A DNA stretch of 64,000 nt, taken from positions 771,501 through 835,500 of the forward strand of contig NZ_CP141266.1 in assembly GCF_030540775.2 (NCBI RefSeq), in the 5' to 3' direction. Shown one piece after another: positions 18,680 to 28,956 of this stretch. The notes beneath the pieces are model-generated. The model was not told the DNA's origin and searched no databases. It was given only the letters and a program-made list of their open reading frames with translations. The stretch is from Flavivirga abyssicola (GTDB lineage Bacteria; Bacteroidota; Bacteroidia; Flavobacteriales; Flavobacteriaceae). The position numbers and the translations under genes are program-made. The stretch's first letter is position 1. Every line of letters starts with the position of its first letter.

Positions 18680-20464
18680 TCAACGAACGCCGTGCATTAG
18701 CTTTTTTAATACAGGATTAAGTATTATAGATATCAAACCAACGCCTACTGGTATTAATGTGAATATTAAAAAGAATGTACCTAATGAGTATTGTTCAGAA
18801 ATTTTATCAATCATCCCTCCCATGGTTCCTGCTGCTTTTTGACCTACGGCAATTGCTAAATACCATACCCCAAACATAAATCCAATCATTCTAGGCGGCA
18901 CTAGTTTACTTAAATAGGACAAACCTACTGGTGATAAACAGAGTTCTCCCATGGTATGAAACAAGTATGCCAAAATTAAAAACATTATACTTACAGAAGC
19001 AGTCTTTGCTCCCGAAGGAATTTCTGAAGCGCCATAAGACAACACCGCAAAACCAATGCCCAATAAAATTAAACCCATTCCATATTTCATAGCCGCACTT
19101 GGATTATATTTGCTTTCCCACCACCTTGAGAACAATGGCGCTAACGTAATTATAAAGAACGAATTCAAAATCCCAAACCATGTAGCTTCAATCTCATTTC
19201 CTGGCTCAGAAAATTTGTTTACCAATCTAAAAACTACCAAATACCAGATACCAACAAATGCAATAGCAAGAACAATATTAGATAATCCTATCCTTGAAAA
19301 TGTTTTTTTGGATAATAAAAAAAGTACCCAAGTAATAATAATGAGGGGTATTGTTGTTAATAAGGCATCAACAATCTTAAAAACCATTGCAGAATTCCCA
19401 ACAAGTGTCCTATTTGTATAATCTCTGGCAAATAAAGTCATTGAACCCAACGACTGTTCAAAGAAAGCAAAGAAAAATACCGTGAATACTCCAAAAATTG
19501 ACACTGCAATAATTCTATCTCTAACTATCGGAATGTATCTAGATATTCTAGTTACAAGTAATATTAAAAACAATGCTAATGCTGTTAATACAATAATGTT
19601 AGAGCCATTCATTCCTCCTATTTCAAAAGGCGCTAAGCTTTTTCCTCCAATTTTTTCTAAGGGATCATTGAATAAATACAGCAACCCGCCTACAGAAGAT
19701 AAAACAATTAATACCTTATCTAACATTGTGAAAGGGTTTAGTTTATCATCTACATTCGTTTTTTGTTCTTCAGAAGGACTCTCTTCATTTATATTTTGAG
19801 GCAACTCAACTTCATAAACTTTCGAAGGTTTAGCTCCAATGCTACCAAATAAACTGCCAGCTAACCAAAATTGAAGCATACCTAAAAACATAAAAATTCC
19901 AGCTAAACCAAAACCCCAAGACCAGCCATAATTCTCAGCTAGATAACCACATAGCATCATACCAAAAAAAGCACCTGCATTAACTCCCATATAAAATATA
20001 GTATAAGCACCATCTTTTTTAGATTCTTTGCCTTTATACATCTCAGAAATAATAGAAGTGATATTTGGTTTAAAAAAACCTGTTCCAATTACCAATAAAG
20101 CTAATCCAATATAAAAGGTCATAGTGGTTTCCAAAGCCATAGCTGCATGCCCCAAAGTCATAATTAAACAGCCTATAACTACAGCAATACGGTAACCTGT
20201 AATCTTATCAGCAATCCAGCCTCCTATAATTGGAGTTAAATATAATAATGATGCATATGTCCCTATTAAAGCTAAAGCATGCTCCCTTGGCCATTCCCAT
20301 CCAGGATTATCACTCAAAATAGGAGCCGTTAAAAATAGCACCAAAAGTATGCGCATTCCATAAAATGAAAAGCGTTCCCACATTTCAGTAAAAAATAACA
20401 CAAACAACCCTGCAGGATGCCCGATAACCCTGTCCTTAAATAGATTTTCAATATCAGTGTTCAT
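18680..20464 (-). CDS. Peptide MFS transporter (POT/PTR family)
   Basis: Proton-coupled importer of di- and tripeptides in the inner membrane. The N-terminal signature GHPAGLFVLFFTEMWERFSF with the ExxERF motif (residues 16-35), the GGWIADK loop and FYMGVNAGAFFG identify the family, and FHTMGELCLSPVGLSY lies near the C-terminal bundle. The length is 594 residues. Compared with its neighbour it has a longer central cytoplasmic loop (about residues 215-250) and extra membrane segments. It is a diverged paralogue of the gene just upstream on the same strand. Confidence 0.94.
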   Translation of the reverse strand: MNTDIENLFKDRVIGHPAGLFVLFFTEMWERFSFYGMRILLVLFLTAPILSDNPGWEWPREHALALIGTYASLLYLTPIIGGWIADKITGYRIAVVIGCLIMTLGHAAMALETTMTFYIGLALLVIGTGFFKPNITSIISEMYKGKESKKDGAYTIFYMGVNAGAFFGMMLCGYLAENYGWSWGFGLAGIFMFLGMLQFWLAGSLFGSIGAKPSKVYEVELPQNINEESPSEEQKTNVDDKLNPFTMLDKVLIVLSSVGGLLYLFNDPLEKIGGKSLAPFEIGGMNGSNIIVLTALALFLILLVTRISRYIPIVRDRIIAVSIFGVFTVFFFAFFEQSLGSMTLFARDYTNRTLVGNSAMVFKIVDALLTTIPLIIITWVLFLLSKKTFSRIGLSNIVLAIAFVGIWYLVVFRLVNKFSEPGNEIEATWFGILNSFFIITLAPLFSRWWESKYNPSAAMKYGMGLILLGIGFAVLSYGASEIPSGAKTASVSIMFLILAYLFHTMGELCLSPVGLSYLSKLVPPRMIGFMFGVWYLAIAVGQKAAGTMGGMIDKISEQYSLGTFFLIFTLIPVGVGLISIILNPVLKKLMHGVR

Positions 20465-20492
20465 AAAAAAAATTTAATTAGTTATAGAAGAA

Positions 20493-20511
20493 AACCCTCA
20501 AAAAGAGGGTT
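20493..20511 (-). terminator. Terminator between the two POT genes
   Basis: On the minus strand AACCCTC-TTTTT-GAGGGTT is followed by TTC, 10 bp after the stop of the upstream POT gene. The stem is perfect over 7 bp. It would partly separate expression of the two transporters. Confidence 0.65.
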
Positions 20512-20520
20512 ACATATTTT

Positions 20521-21906
20521 TTAATTATCTGCTAATTCAAAACCTTCAGCTTCTTCATACATAGTTCTTTCATTGTCCTCTGCTCCATGTGTTAGAGTTT
20601 CAAGTTTTTTACGGAATACCATGACTAAAGCTCCAAATGAGACACAAAAAACAGCTATTCCTGTAAATACCGTAAGCTCTCCTAAACCTTCAGCTGACTC
20701 ACCTAAAAGCCCTGCTAACTTATTACCAAAACCAGTCATAGCAAAATAAACTCCCATCATTAAAGAGGCATATTTAACTGGAGCAAGTTTTGTAATGTAT
20801 GACAATGCCACTGGTGAAATACACAACTCTCCAACCGTATGAAACAAATATGCTAAAACTAACCAGTACATTGCAGAAGCTCCTGTACTATTAAATTCTG
20901 AAGCTGCTGCAGACATGAAGAAAAATCCTGTTCCCATGATAATTAATCCGATTATCATTTTAAATAAAGAACTGGACACTTTTCCTTTTAATTTTCTATT
21001 TGCCCAAAATAATGCTACTGAAGTTCCTAAGAATATAATAAACATGGCATTTAAAGACTGAAACCAAGACGCTGGTACTTCCCATCCCATTAACATTCTA
21101 TTGGTATTTTCTTTAGCATATATATTCATTAAACCACCTGCTTGTTCAAAAGCTCCCCAAAATACGATAACTAATAAAAAAGATATAAATAGTACCACGA
21201 CTCTATCCTTTTCTATTTTGGTTAAAGGTTTTTTCATGGCTTCCTTTTCTTCTAAATTTTCAGAAGCTCCTAAAAAATTCCCAACGTGTTTTAAATATTT
21301 TTGCCCTACTACATACTGTATTAATCCCAAAGCCATACCTATTCCTGCTAATCCAAAACCATAATGCCAACCATGCACTTCTCCTACATATCCAACAATT
21401 AAACTTGATAAAAAAGCACCGACATTAATACCTATATAAAAAATGGTAAACCCTTTATCTCTTCTTATATCTCCTTGCTGATACAACCCTCCAACCATTG
21501 TTGAAATATTTGGTTTTAACATGCCTACTCCTGCTATGATCAAACACAAACCTGTATAAAACGCCCACATTTCTTCCACAGCTAGTATACTATGTCCAGC
21601 TACAAGAAGCAATCCTCCATAAAGAACAGATTTTTTTTGACCTAAAAATTTATCAGCAATCCATCCTCCAGGTATAGACATCACATAAACTAACATGGTA
21701 TACGTTCCATAAAGTGATAATGCATCTCCATTAGTCCATCCTAATCCAGCATTTCCTGATTGTGTTTCTGCTACCAGATATAACACCAATATTGCTCGCA
21801 TTCCATAATATGAAAAGCGTTCCCACATTTCAGTAAAAAACAGCACATACAATCCTACTGGATGCCCAAATAATTCCTTTTGCTTTATTGTAGTTGAATT
21901 TGACAT
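20521..21906 (-). CDS. Peptide MFS transporter (POT/PTR family)
   Basis: Second proton-coupled oligopeptide transporter, 461 residues. It shows the same landmarks as its neighbour: FGHPVGLYVLFFTEMWERFS (residues 14-33), GGWIADKFLG, FTIFYIGINVGAF and FHTVGELCISPVALSY. It is shorter, lacking the extra membrane segments and long loop of its neighbour. It follows a DPP-IV-like peptidase gene by 20 bp on the same strand, which suggests uptake of the dipeptides that enzyme releases. Confidence 0.94.
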   Translation of the reverse strand: MSNSTTIKQKELFGHPVGLYVLFFTEMWERFSYYGMRAILVLYLVAETQSGNAGLGWTNGDALSLYGTYTMLVYVMSIPGGWIADKFLGQKKSVLYGGLLLVAGHSILAVEEMWAFYTGLCLIIAGVGMLKPNISTMVGGLYQQGDIRRDKGFTIFYIGINVGAFLSSLIVGYVGEVHGWHYGFGLAGIGMALGLIQYVVGQKYLKHVGNFLGASENLEEKEAMKKPLTKIEKDRVVVLFISFLLVIVFWGAFEQAGGLMNIYAKENTNRMLMGWEVPASWFQSLNAMFIIFLGTSVALFWANRKLKGKVSSSLFKMIIGLIIMGTGFFFMSAAASEFNSTGASAMYWLVLAYLFHTVGELCISPVALSYITKLAPVKYASLMMGVYFAMTGFGNKLAGLLGESAEGLGELTVFTGIAVFCVSFGALVMVFRKKLETLTHGAEDNERTMYEEAEGFELADN

Positions 21907-21926
21907 AAATCTATTAATTAGTTAAT

Positions 21927-24161
21927 TTATCCTTTTATCTTTATTTCTTTGACTTCGTTTTTTTCTTGCTTTTCGATTTTATCACCTAGTTTATCATTGA
22001 TAAAATTTGTCATTTTTTTATACAGATGCAATCTTGTATTACCACCATAAATACTATGATTTTTATCTGGGTAAACCGCCCAATCAAACTGCTTATCTGC
22101 TTGAATTAGGGCTTCTGCCAAACGCATGGTGTTTTGTAAATGCACATTATCATCACCAGACCCATGTACCAACAAAAAATCCCCCTTTAATTTATTTACA
22201 TGATTTATGGGGGAATTATTATCATAACCACTGGTATTCTCCTGAGGTGTTGTCATATAGCGTTCTGTATAAATAGTATCATAAAAACGCCAGCTACTTA
22301 CTGGTGCTACAGCAATAGCCATTTTAAATACATCGTTCCCTTTAAACAAACAATTACTACTCATAAAACCGCCAAAACTCCATCCCCAAATTCCTATTCT
22401 GGAAGCATCAATATAAGGGCGTTCCCCTAATTGTTTTGCTGCTGCTATTTGGTCTTCTACTTCGTATTTACCAAGTTCATTTTGAGTCACCTTTTTAAAC
22501 GTAACACCTTTTAATCCTGTTCCTCGACCATCAATACATACAACAATATAGCCTTGTTGTGCTAAATGTTGATACCAATAATCATTTGCACTATTCCAGC
22601 TATTTGAAACAGATTGAGACCCTGGTCCGGAATATTGAGTCATAAATAATGGATACTGCTTTGATTCATCAAAATCAGCAGGTCTTAGCATCCACATGTT
22701 AAGATCATTGCCATTTACATGAATGGTACTAAATTCTTTTTTTGATGTTTTATAGTTTGAAAGCTTTTGAGATAGGACATCGTTGTCTTTTATACTTTTT
22801 ATTAAATTCCCAGAAGCTGCGCTATTTAAAGTATATTCTGGTGGTGTGGAAGCACTAGAAAACGTATTAATAAAGTATGAAAAATCGGCACTAAAGGACG
22901 CTTTATTGGTTCCTTCACTTTTTGTTAATCTTGTTTTATTACGTCCATTTAATTTAATGGAATATACATCTCGGTTTATGGAACCATTTTCAACCGATTG
23001 ATAGAAAATCCTATTTGTATTTTTATCATAACCATAATAGCTGGTAACTTCCCAATTTCCCTTGGTTATTTGATTAATAAGTTGACCATTTTTATCATAA
23101 TGATAAATATGATTAAACCCATCTTTTTCGCTTGTCCATATAAAACTATTATCCTTTAAAAAAGTTAAGTTATCCGTAATATCAATATAAGCTCTGTCTT
23201 TTTCAGCTAAAACTAGATTTACTGTATTTGTTTTAGCATGTATCATCCATAAATCCAATTCGTTTTGGTGTCTGTTCATATAATGCGCACTCAAAACATC
23301 ATAATCGTTAGTCCATTTAATACGCGGAATATAAAAATCGTTATAAGCTTTATCTACTTTAACTTCTTTTGTTTCATTGGTATTTAGATTATGAATGTGT
23401 AATGATACTGTAGAATTTGATTCCCCAGCCTTTGGGTACTTAAATACTTGTTGTGTTTGATAAAGCCCTTCGCCATAAATGTCCATTGAAAATTCCGGCA
23501 CATTAATTTCATCAAATCTTATAAATGCTATTTTATTACTTGCTGCATTCCACTCAAATGCACGTACAAAGGCAAACTCTTCCTCATAAACCCAGTCTGT
23601 TATTCCATTAATGATCACATTCTTTTTTCCATCGAAAGTTAATTGTGTTGTCTCTCCAGATTGTAAATCTTTTACATATAAATTATTGTCTTTTGCAAAG
23701 GCTACTTTATTTCCATCTGGTGAAAATGTTGGTTCTTGGATTTTATCCTCAGCAATTAATGTTAGAGACTCATCCTTTACATTATAAACGTAGTAGTTTC
23801 CTAAAGTAGAACGGCGATAAATTGAGGTTTCATTTGTTACTAAAATCACTTTATTTTCGTCATTACTAAAGGCATAATCAGTAAAATATGGTATGGCATC
23901 CAACGCGCCAGAATTGACTAATGTTTTAACTTTTTTCAAAGTTTTATAGTCGTAAATATCTATAGTCGTTGTTCGTGATTGTCTATCGAAGTTTAAAACG
24001 GAATATTGTTGTCCATTCGCCATGGAATGTAAAACATCCATTCTTTCAGTTCTAAAGGAACCATTCCAAATGGATTCGAGGGTAATTTCTTTTGTTTGTG
24101 CAGTTATAAAAATTGTTGTAAAAAAGCAAATAAGAAAAGACAATTTTAGGTATTTCATCAA
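21927..24161 (-). CDS. Dipeptidyl peptidase IV-like S9 peptidase
   Basis: Secreted or periplasmic prolyl-oligopeptidase-family enzyme that removes N-terminal dipeptides. The signal peptide (about residues 1-22, ending in TAQ) is followed by an eight-bladed beta-propeller, with the DPP-IV type glutamate pair in WVYEEEFAF (about residues 191-199). The C-terminal hydrolase domain carries the serine in GWSFGGFMS, the aspartate in VHGSGDDNVH and the histidine in DKNHSIYGG. The 744 residues are normal for this family. GWSF replaces the commoner GWSY. It probably supplies dipeptides to the two POT transporters downstream. Confidence 0.93.
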   Translation of the reverse strand: MMKYLKLSFLICFFTTIFITAQTKEITLESIWNGSFRTERMDVLHSMANGQQYSVLNFDRQSRTTTIDIYDYKTLKKVKTLVNSGALDAIPYFTDYAFSNDENKVILVTNETSIYRRSTLGNYYVYNVKDESLTLIAEDKIQEPTFSPDGNKVAFAKDNNLYVKDLQSGETTQLTFDGKKNVIINGITDWVYEEEFAFVRAFEWNAASNKIAFIRFDEINVPEFSMDIYGEGLYQTQQVFKYPKAGESNSTVSLHIHNLNTNETKEVKVDKAYNDFYIPRIKWTNDYDVLSAHYMNRHQNELDLWMIHAKTNTVNLVLAEKDRAYIDITDNLTFLKDNSFIWTSEKDGFNHIYHYDKNGQLINQITKGNWEVTSYYGYDKNTNRIFYQSVENGSINRDVYSIKLNGRNKTRLTKSEGTNKASFSADFSYFINTFSSASTPPEYTLNSAASGNLIKSIKDNDVLSQKLSNYKTSKKEFSTIHVNGNDLNMWMLRPADFDESKQYPLFMTQYSGPGSQSVSNSWNSANDYWYQHLAQQGYIVVCIDGRGTGLKGVTFKKVTQNELGKYEVEDQIAAAKQLGERPYIDASRIGIWGWSFGGFMSSNCLFKGNDVFKMAIAVAPVSSWRFYDTIYTERYMTTPQENTSGYDNNSPINHVNKLKGDFLLVHGSGDDNVHLQNTMRLAEALIQADKQFDWAVYPDKNHSIYGGNTRLHLYKKMTNFINDKLGDKIEKQEKNEVKEIKIKG

Positions 24162-24282
24162 AAAAAATATTTATTTCATAAAATGATGTCAAGTTTACTA
24201 AAAATTCTGCAAAAAACCGCCTTTATTAACACTTAAATAAGACCATACAAATCAAGGTATTCAATATTCATACCAAGAGTAG

Positions 24283-24290
24283 TATCTTTG
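24283..24290 (+). promoter_or_regulatory. Candidate -7 element for the mevalonate-pathway pair
   Basis: TATCTTTG matches the Bacteroidota TAnnTTTG -7 consensus 20 bp before the ATG at 24310. No clear TTTG is found at -33, so confidence is moderate. Confidence 0.45.
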
Positions 24291-24309
24291 CATAGCTAAT
24301 TAACATTTT

Positions 24310-25632
24310 ATGAGTAAATCTATTACTGGCTTTTCTAAACTGTCTAAATCTAAAAAAATTGATTGGATTGTTGAGACTTATTTCTCTAATACGGAAGATG
24401 CTAAACGGATCTTAAAACAATATTGGAACACTGACGAAAAACTACAACAGCTTCACGACGAGTTTATTGAAAACACTATTACCAACTATTATTTACCACT
24501 TGGTGTAGCTCCAAATTTTTTAATAAACGACACCTTGTATACCATACCGATGGCTATTGAAGAAAGTTCTGTAGTAGCTGCTGCCAGTAAAGCAGCTAAA
24601 TTCTGGCTGGAGCGAGGTGGCTTTAAAACACGTGTTATTTCTACAACTAAAATTGGTCAGGTTCACTTTATATATAAAGGTGATTTTAACAAATTAAATC
24701 AGTTTTTCAACAGCATAAAGTCTAAACTCATTCAGGATGCTAAGGCTATTACTGCTAACATGGAAAAACGTGGTGGTGGTATTGTTGACATTGAGTTACG
24801 TGACAAAACTAGTGATATAGACCATTATTATCAGCTTCATGTTTCTTTTGAAACACTTGATGCCATGGGTGCTAATTTTATAAACTCTTGCTTAGAACAG
24901 TTTGCTAAGACTTTAAAAAATGAAGCACTGTTATTTGATGGTTTCTCTTCCCAAGAAAAGCAAATAGATATAGTTATGAGTATTTTGTCTAACTACGTTC
25001 CTAATTGTTTAGTACGTGCCGAAGTAAGCTGCAGCGTTGAAGATTTAAGTGATAACGATACCTTTTCGGGTGAAGTTTTTGCTAATAAATTTGTCCAAGC
25101 TGTTAATATTGCCGAAGTGGAGCCTTATCGTGCTGTTACGCATAATAAAGGTATTATGAATGGTATTGATGCTGTTGTTTTGGCAACAGGAAATGATTTT
25201 AGAGCGGTTGAAGCTGGTGTACATGCGTATGCCTCAAGACATGGAAAGTACAGCAGTTTAACGCATGCTAAAATTGAAAACGGTTTATTTACTTTTTGGA
25301 TGGAAATCCCTCTAGCATTAGGTACTGTTGGTGGACTTACCGGCTTGCATCCTTTAGTAAAACTAGCACTGGAATTGTTACATAAACCTTCTGCCAAAGA
25401 ACTCATGCAGATTGTAGCCGTAGCTGGGTTAGCTCAAAATTTTGCAGCGCTTCGTTCTCTTACAACTACAGGTATTCAGCAGGGGCATATGAAAATGCAT
25501 TTAATGAATATTCTTAATCAGTTTGAAGCTAATAATGAAGAAAAGGAAACTATAACTGAACATTTCAAAACAAATACTGTAACTCATAGTGCGGTTGTTG
25601 AAGCTATTAATAAGCTAAGGGTAAAAAAATAA
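24310..25632 (+). CDS. Hydroxymethylglutaryl-CoA reductase, class II type
   Basis: Reduces HMG-CoA to mevalonate in isoprenoid synthesis. Landmarks of the bacterial class II enzyme are present: PLGVAPNFLIND, SSVVAAASKAAKFW, DAMGANFINSCLEQ, the dinucleotide-binding GTVGGLTGLHP and the catalytic histidine loop QQGHMKMH. The length of 440 residues is usual. Such proteins are often labelled 'degradative' because the first class II member was from a mevalonate degrader. The directly abutting kinase gene argues for a biosynthetic role here. Its stop codon is immediately followed by the next start. Confidence 0.94.
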   Translation: MSKSITGFSKLSKSKKIDWIVETYFSNTEDAKRILKQYWNTDEKLQQLHDEFIENTITNYYLPLGVAPNFLINDTLYTIPMAIEESSVVAAASKAAKFWLERGGFKTRVISTTKIGQVHFIYKGDFNKLNQFFNSIKSKLIQDAKAITANMEKRGGGIVDIELRDKTSDIDHYYQLHVSFETLDAMGANFINSCLEQFAKTLKNEALLFDGFSSQEKQIDIVMSILSNYVPNCLVRAEVSCSVEDLSDNDTFSGEVFANKFVQAVNIAEVEPYRAVTHNKGIMNGIDAVVLATGNDFRAVEAGVHAYASRHGKYSSLTHAKIENGLFTFWMEIPLALGTVGGLTGLHPLVKLALELLHKPSAKELMQIVAVAGLAQNFAALRSLTTTGIQQGHMKMHLMNILNQFEANNEEKETITEHFKTNTVTHSAVVEAINKLRVKK

Positions 25633-26544
25633 ATGAAGTCTTACTATAGTAACGGAAAGCTTTTGCTTACAGGAGAATATGCGGTTCTTGACGGAGCACT
25701 TTCATTAGCTGTACCTACAAAACATGGGCAATCTCTAGAGATTGAAGTTATTGATGACCTCAAACTTGTTTGGAAGAGTTTAGATGAAAATAAAACCGTT
25801 TGGTTTGAAACTACTTTTGAAATCACAAATAATGAGATTTCTCATACCGTTCGAAATGACAATGATATTTCCAAAAGGCTTATTCAAATTTTAAGTGCAG
25901 CTAAACAGCTTAATCCAAATTTTTTACATACAAACAAGGGCTTCAAAACTACAACCAGGTTAGATTTCCCTAGACATTGGGGTTTGGGCACTTCTTCTAC
26001 ATTAATAAATAATATAGCTGCATGGGCGGATATTGATGCGTATAAATTGTTAGAAACTACTTTTGGAGGTAGTGGTTATGATATTGCATGTGCGCAGCAT
26101 AACACTCCTATTACTTATCAATTGGGAAATACCAGGCCCATAGTTAAATCAATAGAATTTAATCCTTCTTTTAAGGATCATTTATATTTTGTTTATTTAA
26201 ATAAAAAACAGAACAGTAGAGAAGGCATTACCCATTACCGTGCTAACAAAAGCCATTTAAAAACAAGTATTGAAGACATCAACAACATCACCCTTCAAAT
26301 GATTGCCACTGATTCTCTTGAGGACTTTGAAAGCTTAATAAACCTACATGAAGCCATTATATCTAAACTAACTAAGCAAAAGGTCATTAAAACGCTTTTT
26401 TTCAATGATTTTAAAGGTAGTATTAAGAGTCTTGGTGCTTGGGGAGGGGATTTTATCTTAGCGTCTTCTAAAGATAATCCAACGTCTTATTTTAAACAAA
26501 AAGGTTTTAATACTGTAATTCCTTATAGGGATATGGTATTATAA
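25633..26544 (+). CDS. GHMP kinase, probably mevalonate-pathway kinase
   Basis: A 303-residue GHMP-superfamily kinase. The N-terminal segment SNGKLLLTGEYAVLDGALSL (residues 5-24) is typical, and the phosphate-binding motif is in HWGLGTSSTLINN (about residues 115-127). The C-terminal region has SLGAWGGDFI, the third GHMP motif. The spacing to the HMG-CoA reductase gene is zero bases. Sequence alone does not separate mevalonate kinase from phosphomevalonate kinase or a decarboxylase-like member; mevalonate kinase is the simplest reading. Confidence 0.85.
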   Translation: MKSYYSNGKLLLTGEYAVLDGALSLAVPTKHGQSLEIEVIDDLKLVWKSLDENKTVWFETTFEITNNEISHTVRNDNDISKRLIQILSAAKQLNPNFLHTNKGFKTTTRLDFPRHWGLGTSSTLINNIAAWADIDAYKLLETTFGGSGYDIACAQHNTPITYQLGNTRPIVKSIEFNPSFKDHLYFVYLNKKQNSREGITHYRANKSHLKTSIEDINNITLQMIATDSLEDFESLINLHEAIISKLTKQKVIKTLFFNDFKGSIKSLGAWGGDFILASSKDNPTSYFKQKGFNTVIPYRDMVL

Positions 26545-26550
26545 AAAAAC

Positions 26551-26584
26551 AAAAAAGGCCTTGTTTGTAAACAAGACCTTTTTA
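26551..26584. terminator. Bidirectional terminator
   Basis: AAAAAAGG-c-CTTGTTT-GT-AAACAAG-a-CCTTTTT forms a long stem with one mismatch, flanked by A- and T-runs. It lies between the convergent GHMP kinase and PpiD-like genes and can serve both. Confidence 0.85.
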
Positions 26585-26608
26585 AGCTTTATTTCTTAAT
26601 TATTTTTT

Positions 26609-28732
26609 CTATTGAACTTGAGTTTCAACTCTATTATCTTCAATTTCTGCAGCTTCTTTTAAAGCATTGTATAATTTAGAATTAACAACATTTATTTTTT
26701 GTTGTTCTACTCTGTTTGCCGCTGCTTGATAACTATCAAGTTCTACAGCAGGTGTTACTTTTGTAACTTGTACCATATACACACCATTCTCACCATCTAT
26801 TAACTTTGAGGTTTCTCCTTCTTTTAATCCAAAAGCAGCGCCAACAACTAAAGGTTCTCTACCTGCTCCAGAAATCGTTGGACTTTTCATATTTATTGCA
26901 GATGCAGATCTAACAGTTGTATTTTCTGCTGCAGCTAAATCTTCAAGTGTTTTAGCAGATACTCTATCTCTAATCATTTTCGCTTTCTTCTCTTTTCTAA
27001 CAAGAGGCAATACTTTAGCTGTAGCATCTTCAACAGACATTAAGCCTGCTTTATTTTTAGCAACTAACTGTGCAATTACGTAACCATTAGGAATATTAAA
27101 ACGCTTAACAGCTCCAACCTCAGCATCTTCTTCAAAAGCCCAACGTACAATTGGTCTTTGGTTTCCGATACCTGGTATATTTTCATCTAAAACTTTAATA
27201 CCGTTTACTGGGCGTACTGTATAGCTGCCTTCTTTTGCTAATGCTTCAAAATCACCTTCTCCAGCCTTAATTTCAAAGTTAGAAGCATCTCTAAATATTT
27301 TTGCCGTTGTAGCTTCAGAAGGTTCAATCTTTCTAGCTATGGTTCCTACTTGTATTGCTTTAACTTTGTCTTTCTGTCCTTCAATCTCTATAATGTGAAA
27401 TCCAAAAATTGTTTTTACAACACCTAAATCTCCTGTTTTTCCTTCGAATTCAAAATCATTAAATTCCGAAACCATTGTGTTATAAGGATGCCAATCGTAA
27501 CGTCCTTCTTTTTCAACACTTCCTTGGTCTGATGAGAATTCTTTTACCAACTCTGGGAATTTAGAACGATCTGATTTAATAACGGCTAATAAACTATCTG
27601 CAGTTACTTTAGCTTCTGCCTCAGTTTGTGTCACTTCAGGTGTAGCACTTCGAGCTCCCACAAAAGGAATTAAAATATGCCTTACTTTTACTGAATCTGG
27701 AATTTGCTTAACAGCAATGACCTTAGATATTTTAAAGTGGTTGTTATCTTTATATGGGCCATATACCCCACCTTCTTCAAGGCTATAAATAGTGTCTGCA
27801 ACTGCTGCTGGCAGGCTTGATTTAAATACAAAACGTTTATCAAATTTTATATCTGAATTTACGTTAATGTAATCTTCGTTATCCTTAACTTTCGAAAAAG
27901 CAACTATAGTATCTTTTCTTCCTGTTTCATCAATGAATCGACCATTTAGATACACATTAAGGTCTGCTTTAATAGCGTTTTCATCTTCAACAGATGCCAC
28001 TTCATTAAACTGAATAAACTTAATATCTCTAGAGGCCTCTACTTCATACTCTTTCTTATTTTTATTGATATAGTTAGAAATATCCGATTTAGACACCTCT
28101 ACTAAAGTATCTTTAATTGATGCATAAGATACTTGCACATACTTAATATCTACTTTATTCCCTTCTAGTTGATGTTCTAACTTACCTTCGGCTAAAGTAC
28201 CTGTTAAACCTGCTTTAACTAAATTGAAATAATTTTGCTGTAACCCGTTTGCAGCCACAGATTTTTCATAATTCACCCAACTGGCATAAGCTTGTTGTGA
28301 TGTTTCTTTTAAATTAGCAATGTATTCGTTTAATTTATTTTCATCAAAAAGTCCAGCTTCGTTTAAAAACTCCGGGCTTGTAGCCAAAGATGTTTTTAAT
28401 AAATCTCTCATTTGATCTTTTTCAACAGAAATCCCTAGTTCATCATATTGAGTCTGCATTACAGCTCTTCTAACTTCTTGATCCCATACTCTATTCATGA
28501 CTTGAGTATTTGTTGCATTTGGTCCAGCCTGTCTTTGAGCAGCTTCTACTTTTTGCATGAAATCTTCACGTGTAATATCTTTCCCATTTATAGTAGCAAC
28601 AATATTTTGTGATTTTGAAGCAAGTGCATCACTGTTCTTAAATAAATCTGCTAATACAAAAGAAAATAACGCCAATGCTATAATTATTATCAAAAATAGT
28701 GAACGTTGTCTAATCTTATTTAAAACTGCCAT
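26609..28732 (-). CDS. PpiD-like periplasmic foldase (SurA_N / rotamase)
   Basis: Membrane-anchored chaperone and peptidyl-prolyl isomerase acting on outer-membrane and periplasmic proteins. The N-terminus has a single membrane anchor (about residues 12-30, LFLIIIIALALFSFVLADLF). A SurA-like chaperone region (about residues 40-210) follows, then a parvulin domain starting VKVRHILIPF (about residues 348-357), including LVKEFSSDQGSVEKEGRYDW, and a second, weaker rotamase-like region further on. At 707 residues it matches the Bacteroidota PpiD-like group. Confidence 0.92.
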   Translation of the reverse strand: MAVLNKIRQRSLFLIIIIALALFSFVLADLFKNSDALASKSQNIVATINGKDITREDFMQKVEAAQRQAGPNATNTQVMNRVWDQEVRRAVMQTQYDELGISVEKDQMRDLLKTSLATSPEFLNEAGLFDENKLNEYIANLKETSQQAYASWVNYEKSVAANGLQQNYFNLVKAGLTGTLAEGKLEHQLEGNKVDIKYVQVSYASIKDTLVEVSKSDISNYINKNKKEYEVEASRDIKFIQFNEVASVEDENAIKADLNVYLNGRFIDETGRKDTIVAFSKVKDNEDYINVNSDIKFDKRFVFKSSLPAAVADTIYSLEEGGVYGPYKDNNHFKISKVIAVKQIPDSVKVRHILIPFVGARSATPEVTQTEAEAKVTADSLLAVIKSDRSKFPELVKEFSSDQGSVEKEGRYDWHPYNTMVSEFNDFEFEGKTGDLGVVKTIFGFHIIEIEGQKDKVKAIQVGTIARKIEPSEATTAKIFRDASNFEIKAGEGDFEALAKEGSYTVRPVNGIKVLDENIPGIGNQRPIVRWAFEEDAEVGAVKRFNIPNGYVIAQLVAKNKAGLMSVEDATAKVLPLVRKEKKAKMIRDRVSAKTLEDLAAAENTTVRSASAINMKSPTISGAGREPLVVGAAFGLKEGETSKLIDGENGVYMVQVTKVTPAVELDSYQAAANRVEQQKINVVNSKLYNALKEAAEIEDNRVETQVQ

Positions 28733-28956
28733 TTGTAATTTAAATTTTTAAACCCCATTGTTAAGGTTTAGCTTGTTAACTTGATTGCCAATTTAACTAT
28801 AATTGACAAAATATCGTGCGCGAAAATACCATTTTCTATTTAATAATAAAAGTAGAAAGGTGCATTAATTGTGTCAAAACCAGATTTCTACTTTTTTAAT
28901 AAGAAACACACTGTAAATGAAACTCCAGTAGATAATTTTGAACGATTCTTTTTAAA

